Source: CAWAHD01 sp963781785
GTDB lineage: Bacteria > Planctomycetota > Planctomycetia > Isosphaerales > Isosphaeraceae
Direction of reading: 5' to 3'
Length of the DNA: 64,000 bases
NCBI GenBank assembly: GCA_963781785.1
Contig: CAWAHD010000002.1
Location: forward strand, 1,116,001-1,180,000
The stretch's first letter is position 1. Each line of letters opens with the position of its first letter. Positions 56,620 through 64,000 of the stretch are shown here, in pieces. The notes below the pieces were generated by a model. It worked only from the letters and a program-made list of their open reading frames with translations, ran no database searches and was not told where the DNA came from. A program made the translations under genes and the position numbers.

Positions 56620-58229
56620 GCCAGCCGTCACTGCCGTACTGGCGGTGGTCGGGTCTGATCGCATTGCTCACGGCCGAGATGCTGAGCGTCACACTGCGAT
56701 TCGATACCGACACGGTGTCGGCGGAGCGTCCCTGGCATGGTCTGGCGGCTCATGTGGCGACACCCTTGCAGTTGGTCCAGGCCGCCACGGTCGCAACCCT
56801 TCTCTGGGCCGGCCCCTCCGCCTACAGGGAATTGAAGCAACATTCCCAGCGTTTGAAACGAGCTCGCGGGCTGCTTCCAGCCGTTCTGGGCAATCTGGCC
56901 GCTTTTCGAGCGTTTTTCTGGCTGTCGGTGCCCGTTTTCGAGCGGACCGGCTCCGCCGATCCTTCCGAATGGCTCGTTTTCGCGGCGTGGCTCGCCAGCG
57001 GGCTGTTGACGCTGGCGTTCTGGGGGCTGGCGCTCCTGCCGGTGGATCTGTGGCTCTCGGTCATTCGCTGGAGCGGATCGAGCCTCGTGGCGGGACCACT
57101 CCTGGGCGCGGCCGCCTGGGCGGCGGGACTTCTCGCTCGCGACCAGTGGAAGCACCTTTCCCGGGCCACGTTGTCACTGGTCCACGGCGTGCTGAGCCTC
57201 TTCTTTTCCGACACCATCTGCAACGCCGAATCTGGAACAGTGGGCACCTCTTCCTTCAGTGTCGAGATTGCCCCGCAATGCTCGGGTTACGAGGGAATGG
57301 GATTGATGGCCGTGCTGCTGGCCGTCTTCCTCTGGGTACTCCGTCGCGAGCTAAGGTTCCCCAGGTCGCTCCTCCTCGTGCCGGTCGGCATGATGCTCAT
57401 GTGGCTGGCCAACGCGCTGCGGATCGCCGCGCTCTTGATCCTGGGCACACTGGGCTTCACCGAGCTGGCCGCCGGCGCGTTTCATTCGCTGGCGGGTTGG
57501 ATCGTCTTCCTGGGGACCGGACTGGGGTTGATGGCCTGCGCCCGGCGGATGGCTTATTTTTCCAGAGTTTCCCCTGGCGAAACGGCGTCGCGCCCGGCGC
57601 TCGACCGTGCCTATCTTCTGCCGGCCCTTTCGATCATTGCGATCGCGATGTTGACCGGCGCATTTGCGCACGGTTTCGATCGCTGGTATCCCGCTCGGAT
57701 CATCGGGGCGTTCCTGGTCCTGGCTTGCTATCACCGCGGCTACGCCGAGCTGCGTCCCCGATGGTCGTGGGAGGCCGTGGCCATCGGCTGCGGAATCTTC
57801 GCACTGTGGATCGCTCTGGAACCTCATGACCCGGATCAGATCCGCGGCCGGGCTATTTCGTCGGGTCTGAGCACGCTCTCGCCGCAAGGCGCCCTGTTCT
57901 GGCTTTTCTTTCGGGTCGCCGGCTCGGTCGTGATCATACCGCTGGCCGAAGAGCTCGCGTTCCGGGGTTACCTGAGCCGCCGGCTGATCTCGGCTGATTT
58001 CGAGTCGGTTCCCCCCGGCCGATTCACCGCGTGGACCTTCCTGATCTCCTCATTGCTCTTCGGCCTTCTGCACGGTCGCGTTTTCGCAGGCACGCTGGCC
58101 GGCATGGCTCTGGCCTTCGTGTACTCCCGGCGCGGCGAGCTGACCGACGCCGTGATCGCTCATGGCGTCGCCAACGCCCTCATCGCGGCCGCAGTGCTGG
58201 CCGGCGGAGCCTGGAATCTGTGGGCATGA
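56616..58229 (+). CDS. xrtE: Exosortase E fused to CPBP intramembrane protease (VPEID-CTERM system)
   Basis: A 537-residue multi-pass membrane protein. The exosortase part has the transpeptidase-like triad: Cys222 in APQCSGYEGMGL, Arg269 in ANALRIAALL and His290 in AGAFHSLAGW. The C-terminal part is a CPBP (CAAX protease/Abi) domain: EELAFRGYL (E445, E446, R450), FGLLHGR (H486) and AHGVANALI (H516, N520). This fusion is the known exosortase E/protease architecture, which processes VPEID-CTERM proteins; the expected substrate is encoded directly upstream with overlapping ATGA. It cleaves the C-terminal signal at the outer face of the inner membrane. I start at 56616; longer upstream frames run through the substrate gene. 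Confidence 0.92.
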   Translation: MSQPSLPYWRWSGLIALLTAEMLSVTLRFDTDTVSAERPWHGLAAHVATPLQLVQAATVATLLWAGPSAYRELKQHSQRLKRARGLLPAVLGNLAAFRAFFWLSVPVFERTGSADPSEWLVFAAWLASGLLTLAFWGLALLPVDLWLSVIRWSGSSLVAGPLLGAAAWAAGLLARDQWKHLSRATLSLVHGVLSLFFSDTICNAESGTVGTSSFSVEIAPQCSGYEGMGLMAVLLAVFLWVLRRELRFPRSLLLVPVGMMLMWLANALRIAALLILGTLGFTELAAGAFHSLAGWIVFLGTGLGLMACARRMAYFSRVSPGETASRPALDRAYLLPALSIIAIAMLTGAFAHGFDRWYPARIIGAFLVLACYHRGYAELRPRWSWEAVAIGCGIFALWIALEPHDPDQIRGRAISSGLSTLSPQGALFWLFFRVAGSVVIIPLAEELAFRGYLSRRLISADFESVPPGRFTAWTFLISSLLFGLLHGRVFAGTLAGMALAFVYSRRGELTDAVIAHGVANALIAAAVLAGGAWNLWA

Positions 58230-58260
58230 CTTCGGAAGGATGAAGGGCGAGTCACCGTTC

Positions 58261-58380
58261 GTTCCCTCGCCCCCACGGGGAGAGGGTGGCCGAAGGCCGG
58301 GTGAGGGGCGCGCACACCGCTGACGCATCACGGTTCCCTCTCCCCCAGGGGAAGAGAGTGGCCGAAGGCCGGGTAAGGGG
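58261..58380. repeat. Two direct copies of a ~48-bp repeat
   Basis: GTTCCCTC.CCCC..GGGG.GAGAG.GTGGCCGAAGGCCGGGT.AGGGG occurs at 58261-58308 and 58333-58380 (72-base spacing). Each copy contains the palindrome GGCCGAAGGCC and an outer CCCTC/GAGGG complement. It lies between the convergent exosortase and FtsK-type genes, where it may act as a bidirectional terminator. Confidence 0.7.
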
Positions 58381-58387
58381 GCGGTGT

Positions 58388-61300
58388 TCACGCTTCATCC
58401 TTTCTTTGCGTGAGCTTCTGGCTCACCCAATCGAGCCAACCGCCCTCGGGTAGGCCGTAGGGTCGAAACTTCTCGAGGCGGTTCTGTTCCTCGCTGGCCA
58501 TGAAGGCCCGGTGGGGGCCCAGCTTGCTGGCATGCGGAGCATCGAGCAAGTGTCCCGAGTCGGTCGGGCTCATCTGGAAAAGGACCCGCATCTCGAATTC
58601 GCGGAGGACCTGATGAGTGAAGGAGCGGTTCAGGTTGTTCACGCTGTCGCACCACGCCACCAGGTGCACGCCCAGAATGGATCCTTCACGGAGGATCGCG
58701 TCGATGTGGTCAGCGGGCGATGCCTCCTCGTCCTCGCGGCGCGAGAAGCTGAAGTCGTCTTCGCGGCGGCGGAGGTCGCGGAACCGCGGCAGATCGTGGA
58801 TTAACAGAAACACCTCGGGGCCGTCGGTCTTGGACTCCTGCCGGCGCTTCACTTCGCCGGCCACAACCGCAAGGATCTCCGGCACTTCGCGCCAACCGCC
58901 AACTGTCGCCTGGTGGGGCAGGGCGGCGGCTACGCGAGCTAACGCCCCGACGTGCGGGTCGTCTTCCGGAGTGCCGTCCAGCACGAAGAACCGGGCTCCG
59001 TGCCGCACCGTTTCGGAGCCGGCCGGAGGGAACTGGGCCGCCAGGCTGATCAAGGTCGACGCCATCACACCGAGAGCCGCTTCACTATTCTGGCCGACGA
59101 TCAAAAGATGGTTCCCGCCCTGGCGCCGGAACAGAGCAGAGGTCGGATCCTTGATCGAGATCGCATCGCCGGCCCAGGCCTGCGCCGAACGCGGCGACTC
59201 GGGCCAGGCCGGGGCTTCCAGCAGCTTGTGCAGAAGCGTATTCCGAGCCAGGTCGGCCGGCGCATCGCCCTCGAATACGATCGGCGTGCGCGCCAGGATC
59301 GGCTTCTGCCGCTGGGCCCGGCTGTGCAGCTCTTTCAAATAGGCCTCGCGGCGCTCGTCCGACAGCCAGACGACCTGGAAGAAGTTGTTTCCCTCCGGCG
59401 CCCCGTTGGCATCGTTGTAGATGGCCTCGCCGGGGCGCGACAGCATCCGCGGCGCGATGTTGTTCTCACTCAGGATCAGATGGGCATCGGTCTCGCTGCA
59501 CTGGAGGGCGATCCGGACGGCCATCTGCCCCAGGGTGCTGCGCGAGCGTGAAGGCGCCTCCCAGGCTCTGCGAGCCCAGGATCACGTGTACTCCGAAGGC
59601 CCGCCCTTGCCGCACCAGCCGGTCCAGCCATAGCGCCGCTTCCTGAGCAAGCTTGTCCTCCTCGACGAAAAACTCCTGAAACTCGTCGACGATCAAGAGG
59701 ATGCGGGGCATGGGCGGCGTGCCCGGGACGTTGCGGTAGCCGTTCAGGTCCTGCACGCCGGCATCCCGGAACCGATCAGCGCGCAGGCGAAGCTCGGCAT
59801 CGAGCCGCTCCAGCACGCTGATTCCGAACTCGCGCTCGCTCTCGATCGCCACGACGCTCGCATGCGGCAATTCCTGGCTCGCGTACACCTTGAACTCGAC
59901 GCCCTTCTTGAAGTCGATCAGGTACAGGTCGATCTCGTCGGGGCTGTAATTGAGCGCCAGGTTCGTGATCGAGCGCATGCATGAGAGTTGATTTGCCGGA
60001 GCCGGTGCGGCCGGCGATCAAGACATGCTGGGACGTGCCGTGCCCGAGCAGGAAATGCTGCCGCTTGGTCGCGCCGGACTTGCCCAGGGGTACGTCGATT
60101 CCCGCCCGGCTGTCCCGCGTCCAGTAACGATCGGCCGGCGGAGTGATGAACTCGAAGGGGACCTCGACGCGCTTGGCGTCCTTGGCCGCTGCGCCCACCT
60201 TCTGAATCTGGCGCGTCGCGAATTCGCCCGGCGGCGGCCCGTCGAGGTAGAGCGGATACTGTCGGAAGTCGGGGTCGTCCCACACGAGCTTTCCGGATGC
60301 GGCGTCCCAGTTCAGGTGCGAGCAATAGGGGCGAAGCTCGCCGAGCTGAAACCCGGGGGGCATGGGCTTGGAGAGATCGGCCGCGACCAGGGTGAGCACG
60401 CCGCAGGGGATGCCGCCGGCCGAGATCGACGCCAGCCGGGCAGCCGACTTCTCGTCGAACTTCACCGGGAAGTCGGCCACGACCAGCACCCGGTAAGGCT
60501 CGGCCACCTCCTCGGCGACGGCGTTGTACTCCTCGATCGTGGCGTATTCGTTCCGCAAGTATTTCTGCGTCACGGTCTCCATATGGGCAGCGAGCTCGGC
60601 CAGCCGCTCCTCGATCTGGCGCGGGTCGGTCCAGACCTGCCCGGTCACGAGCGCACCGTCGAAATCCGCCAGGTGCATGAACGCGCCAAAGTTCGCCCGA
60701 TGCCGATCGGGTCGACGATCGTGAATCGCACCTGCGCCGGAGGGAGGCTCGTCAAGAGCCGGAACATCGACGCCTGAAGCACCTCAAGCGCCGCCGTCCT
60801 GCCCTCGGAAGGCGTCTCGATCAAAAGGTTCGCACTCGCCGGAAAGGGCCGGAGAGCGGGAAACACAAACGAGGTGGGCACCCCCTCCATCAGCTTCGGA
60901 TCGGGCGAGACCCCTTGTGGCAGCGCGGCCAGTTCGATCGGGACCGTCCCGAACCGGACCGCCGGCGGCACGACCTTCGGCAAGCCGCGCTCGGACCACT
61001 CGGGGGCGTTCCAGGCGGGACAGTAGAGATCGACTTCGCGCTGGATTCCCTCCAGCAAGGAGGCCGCTTGCACCATCCCATCGCGCCACCGCGAGGCCAT
61101 TTCTTGCCACGCCGAGCTGTAGCTCGTCGCGATCCGTTCCTTGAGCGCCTTGTATTTCCCCTCGAGCTTGGGGAACGCCGACTCAGAATAAGTTCGGATC
61201 TCGGCCATGCGCCGGTCGTGGACGTCGATGGCATCGCGCATGTCGCGCTGCTGCGCCGTCTGGATCTCGACCATCCGCTCCGCGTAGACCTCATTGATCT

Positions 61301-62376
61301 TGCGCAGCTTCTCGTCGCGCTTGGCCTCGGCGGTGACGAAAGCGACGCGATAATTGTCGTCGGCTCGCTTCAGGTCATCCTCGCGGCGGGTCGTCAGCCG
61401 GCGCTTCTCTCCCTTGAGCCGGTTATCGACGAGGGTCCGGCAATACACAGTGAGAAGATCGGCATCGGCCAGCGACTGCGTGAGCGGGACATACAGTCGC
61501 TCGAGCTGGGTCTTGGAGAGCTTGGCAAGCCAGGTGCGCAACAGGAAGGCAACCACCGCCCCGCCCACGGCTCCGGCCCCGATGCTGACGGGCTCGCCGG
61601 TCAATACCGCCGCCAGGAGCACGCACAGCCCGATCAGCACGATGAAGATCCACGCCTCGCGCCGTCCCTTCATCGATTTGGGAATGATCAGTGCTTCGAG
61701 CAGTCGCAGGGGCGGCTCCATGCGCGAAAGCCGGGTGAACAGCTCGTCACCCGGGTCGGAGAACCGTTCGTAAGACTCGGCGACTGCCGCCGGCGGCTCC
61801 GGCTTCAGTCCAAACTTTTTGTAATCCGTGGCGAGCGTGGCTAACCGGGTGCGGATCGAGTCGGCCTGGCGCGCACTGTCGTCGATCGGCTTCATCTTGG
61901 CGGCGTGCTCCTTGGCCGCCGCCTTCTGGCCGGAGTCATGGGCGTGAGTGGCGTCGGACTTGGCGGTGCCCAGGTCGCTCTTGGCCGAATCGCGCAGCAT
62001 CGAACATGGTCGCGATCTTGCGGCTGGCCGCGGCGAACTCGGCCTTGGCCTGGGCCTCGCCCTCGAGCGCCGTGTCGACAATCGATCGCCGCCGTTTCTC
62101 GTCGGTTGTCCGCGCTTCCCGATCGAGCTTTCCGACCTTGTCCACCAGTGCAAGGCGCGCCTGCTTGTACTCGGCGCCGGCCGTGTCGCTGCCGAGGCGG
62201 TGCTCTCCTTCGACCTTGGCCTCCTCACGCGACCTCTCGGCGACCAGGCGGAGGATCTGCCGCAACACGTCACGCTCGCGGGCGAGGATATCGGGCTCCG
62301 ATGACTGGAGCGCCGCCGGGCCGGTTTTCGGTTCGGGCACGGCGGTCGTGCTCACGCTCGTAGTCGTGGTGCTCAC
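58388..62376 (-). CDS. FtsK/SpoIIIE-type ATPase, EccC-like (four frameshifts)
   Basis: About 1330 residues when joined. The GTG at 62376 overlaps the stop of the WXG100-like gene. Order: long charged coiled-coil N-terminus; two membrane helices (WIFIVLIGLCVLLAAVLTG and AGAVGGAVVAFLLRTWLA); another coiled coil; then FtsK domains. The central one has Walker A LIAGRTGSGKSTLMHAL and Walker B ILLIVDEFQEFF, with LYLIDFKKGVEFKVYA and GVHVILGSQSLGGAF. The last ~380 residues include a second, degenerate domain (NHLLIVGQNSEAALGVMAST; VFLLIHDLPRFRDL) lacking a good Walker A. Frames change near 62000, 60690, 59985 and 59540. It should power translocation of DNA or, as in ESX systems, of WXG100 proteins. 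Confidence 0.85.
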
Positions 62377-62612
62377 AATACCTCACTCCGGTCGGAACAA
62401 TCGCGGCGGACCTGATCGAGCACCTCGGCGACCTTCTGCATGCCATTGATCGCGGAGTCGACCGCCGGGTCCAGCGGAGCAAGGTAGCGCTCTTCGAACC
62501 GCTGACGCACCGAGTCAGTCCACGTCGACTCGGTCAGCCGCCATTGGTCCTGGATCAGCCGTATGGTCTGGTGCAGGCGATTTGAGCCGGCCATGACTTT
62601 CGCGTTGGGCAT
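62373..62612 (-). CDS. WXG100-like small helical protein
   Basis: 79 residues from the ATG at 62612, with GAGG nine bases upstream. Two predicted helices (NRLHQTIRLIQDQWRLTEST and DSAINGMQKVAEVLDQVRRD) are separated by a turn with WTDSVRQRFEERYLAP. Small size, Trp at the helix-turn (W31) and position beside an FtsK/EccC-type ATPase point to the WXG100/ESX family, but the strict W-x-G is replaced by W-T-D. The stop overlaps the ATPase start (GTGA). No signal peptide, as expected for type VII substrates. Confidence 0.6.
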   Translation of the reverse strand: MPNAKVMAGSNRLHQTIRLIQDQWRLTESTWTDSVRQRFEERYLAPLDPAVDSAINGMQKVAEVLDQVRRDCSDRSEVL

Positions 62613-63240
62613 TCTTGACAACCTCTTCTTCCTGGTTCAGGGCGGCTTCATCTTCGTCGAGAACCTGGGTCGCGATCGACACGAACGGGGCCGTTGCCAT
62701 GACCGGCGCCGCGACCGCTCCAGAGGATGCCGCCCCTGCGGCGACAACCCCGGACGGGACTGCGACCCGGAGATACGCCTCGAGGGCGTCGATCAACCGT
62801 GAGAGCACCAGGACAGCCCGGGGAACGTCAGCAGCGGCGAGGTCCTTGAGCCGCTGGACGCTGGCATGGTACTCGAGGACGGCCTGCCTCATGATCGGCT
62901 GCCACTTCCGCACCATGGCCAGCCGCTTTTCGGCGTCTTGCAGGCTCGCCTCGGCCTTGCGCAGGTTTTCCTTCTGTTCCGACATCGGCGGAGTGTATTC
63001 CGCCCGCTTCTGGAGTTTCTTGCGAAACACCTCGCCGCGGGCGATGGCGACCTGCTCGCGCCGCCGCTTGATCTGATCCTGCCAGTAGTAGGGGCGCTCT
63101 TCCTCCAGCCACCGCACCGTCCGGCGAACCTCCGACTCGACGGCCCCCAGCGCGCTCAAGGTGTCATCGGAATAGAGCGCCAGCGCAACCCTCAGGTCCT
63201 TGAGTGAGTCAATCGAGTGGACAGAGGCTTGTGCGCTCAT
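62515..63240 (-). CDS. Coiled-coil protein of the FtsK/WXG100-like locus
   Basis: About 240 residues, mostly helical. The N-terminus SAQASVHSIDSLKDLRVALA and the block RRTVRWLEEERPYYWQDQIK are followed by heptad-like stretches (REQVAIARGEVFRKKLQKRA; ENLRKAEASLQDAEKRLAMV). The C-terminal third is Ala/Val-rich (VVAAGAASSGAVAAP), then acidic. Helical, Trp-containing proteins of this type may be LXG- or EspB-like partners, but I do not recognise a family. The frame overlaps the WXG100-like gene by ~98 bases with unlikely sequence at the end, so the true stop may lie near 62615. Start at 63240 (alternative 63249). Confidence 0.6.
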   Translation of the reverse strand: MSAQASVHSIDSLKDLRVALALYSDDTLSALGAVESEVRRTVRWLEEERPYYWQDQIKRRREQVAIARGEVFRKKLQKRAEYTPPMSEQKENLRKAEASLQDAEKRLAMVRKWQPIMRQAVLEYHASVQRLKDLAAADVPRAVLVLSRLIDALEAYLRVAVPSGVVAAGAASSGAVAAPVMATAPFVSIATQVLDEDEAALNQEEEVVKNAQRESHGRLKSPAPDHTADPGPMAADRVDVD

Positions 63241-63369
63241 AATGGACATTCTCGCCGCCGGCCCCGTTCCGCCAATCGCTTGGGCGGGCCTCGACATGCC
63301 TCCTATGAGCGAGCCTATCAGACGGTCCGGAGGCTGTAAAGGAGCCGGGCGGATGTCCGTTTTCGAATC

Positions 63370-63864
63370 TCAGTCGCCCGCTTTCGGTTCTCGCTTGCCC
63401 TTCTTGTCGTCTCGGAACACCAGCCACGTGGCCGACGGTGGATTCGTCTTGAAACCAGCCACAAGCCGGCCGATCGGTTCCTCCCGACCAGGAACGGTGG
63501 CTCGACCGCTGATTGCAGCCTCGCCATCGATGGAATCGACGACGATGACCTCGTCGCCATGATCAGGCAGCAGCAGGACAAAGGGTCCGAGCGAGGTCGC
63601 GGTCGTGGCGGCTGGATCGATCGGCTCAGTCCGATCTTGGGGATCAACCGCCCGATCCTCTGGAGGCAAGACCTCCTTTTCCGCCGCCGTGCCGCGTGCC
63701 AGGGCGTCGACATTCGAGGCAGTCGTGACCTCAACATAACCAGCGTCCGCGCTTACTCCTGTATCCGGGCGGCCGGCTTCGGTGTGGGGCTCCGATCCAG
63801 GCATCTCGTAGACTCCTCGGAACGTGGTTCCGGCATGGGATGTGTCATTGATAAGGATCTTCAC
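63370..63864 (-). CDS. Hypothetical protein at head of the FtsK/WXG100-like locus
   Basis: A 164-residue acidic protein from a GTG at 63864 without a clear ribosome-binding site. Residues ~95-150 (LGPFVLLLPDHGDEVIVVD, then GRATVPGREEPIGRLVAGF) may form a small beta domain; the rest is low in structure. It lies about 130 bases upstream of the coiled-coil gene in the same direction, so it may belong to the operon. Not recognised. Confidence 0.5.
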   Translation of the reverse strand: MKILINDTSHAGTTFRGVYEMPGSEPHTEAGRPDTGVSADAGYVEVTTASNVDALARGTAAEKEVLPPEDRAVDPQDRTEPIDPAATTATSLGPFVLLLPDHGDEVIVVDSIDGEAAISGRATVPGREEPIGRLVAGFKTNPPSATWLVFRDDKKGKREPKAGD

Positions 63865-63978
63865 CTATCGGGAATGTACACATCAGGCGCCTTAAGGCGA
63901 CAGCTCGCTCGGGTTTCTCAGGACCGCCAATCGTTTTAAGCGGCCCGACGGGAATCCCCGCGAGATCCCGGAGAAAAC

Positions 63979-64000
63979 GTCAGGCTGGCCAGCCTGACCT
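63979..64000. repeat. REP-like palindrome, partial copy at window end
   Basis: GTCAGGCTGGCCAGCCTGAC plus CT is a perfect palindrome of the family at 32719-32914 and 56064-56157 (loop GGCC instead of GGAA). It is cut by the end of the window, so an array may continue. Confidence 0.8.

Noticed and set aside
62515..62612. Genuine 98-bp coding overlap between the coiled-coil and WXG100-like genes
   Set aside because: The overlapping C-terminal part of the coiled-coil frame looks unlike protein, and a nearby missed stop or indel is more likely; kept only as a note on that gene's end.

Overview
The window looks like a chromosomal segment of a high-GC planctomycete, most probably of the Isosphaeraceae type. 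The reasons are a DUF1559 pseudopilin-like protein, DUF1573, two ECF sigma factors (one overlapping a giant Ser/Thr kinase with a C-terminal beta-propeller), a PEP-CTERM protein, an exosortase E/CPBP fusion with its VPEID-type partner, and several REP-like palindrome families with decayed REP-associated (RAYT) transposases. This assignment is inferred from gene content; no 16S or tRNA gene was seen.

Layout. 1-11.7 kb is an accessory region. It holds a degenerating family of secreted paralogues (copies at 1-400, 403-1797 and 9408-10796, plus a 3' scar at 1891-1948) tied to an ECF sigma factor and a membrane partner. Between the copies lie repeat arrays, RAYT, IS630 and sulfatase fragments, one toxin-antitoxin pair and the remnant of another, and a DUF1573 / secreted protein / DUF1559 cluster. 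12-25 kb carries a giant secreted protein, a TIM-barrel isomerase, a Tat-exported aminotransferase, a SulP transporter, a PQQ-type dehydrogenase with haem-c motifs, an NTF2-like protein and a C58 (YopT-like) protease. 24.6-28 kb has nadD and priA, then a PEP-CTERM protein with a clear terminator. 29.4-37.6 kb is a glycogen/sugar-phosphate block on the minus strand: ackA, a histidine phosphatase, glgP, pgm and pgi. 38-43 kb is sigma factor plus WD40-like kinase, followed by trpS. 44.1-45.3 kb is a two-gene unit with a HEPN protein. 46-55.8 kb has a ComEC protein fused to an alpha/beta hydrolase, a Tat-secreted DUF362 protein, a MacB-type ABC exporter, a histidine kinase and a secreted hydrolase. 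56.4-58.2 kb is the exosortase E system. 58.4-63.9 kb is an FtsK/SpoIIIE-type ATPase locus with a WXG100-like small protein and a coiled-coil protein, resembling a minimal type VII secretion system.

About twenty genes or fragments are broken into adjacent frames. Where I checked base by base (parE, priA twice, pgm twice, glgP, ackA, kinase), a single-base change, nearly always in a homopolymer run, restores the frame. I therefore treat most breaks as sequence errors and annotate these genes as one CDS across the shift. Two genes are different: DUF1573 at 7217 and the C58 protease at 24233 are interrupted by in-frame stop codons with homologous sequence on both sides.

The strongest candidates for a little-described system are the FtsK/WXG100-like locus at the right end, the HEPN two-gene unit, and the minimal VPEMD peptide coupled to exosortase E.
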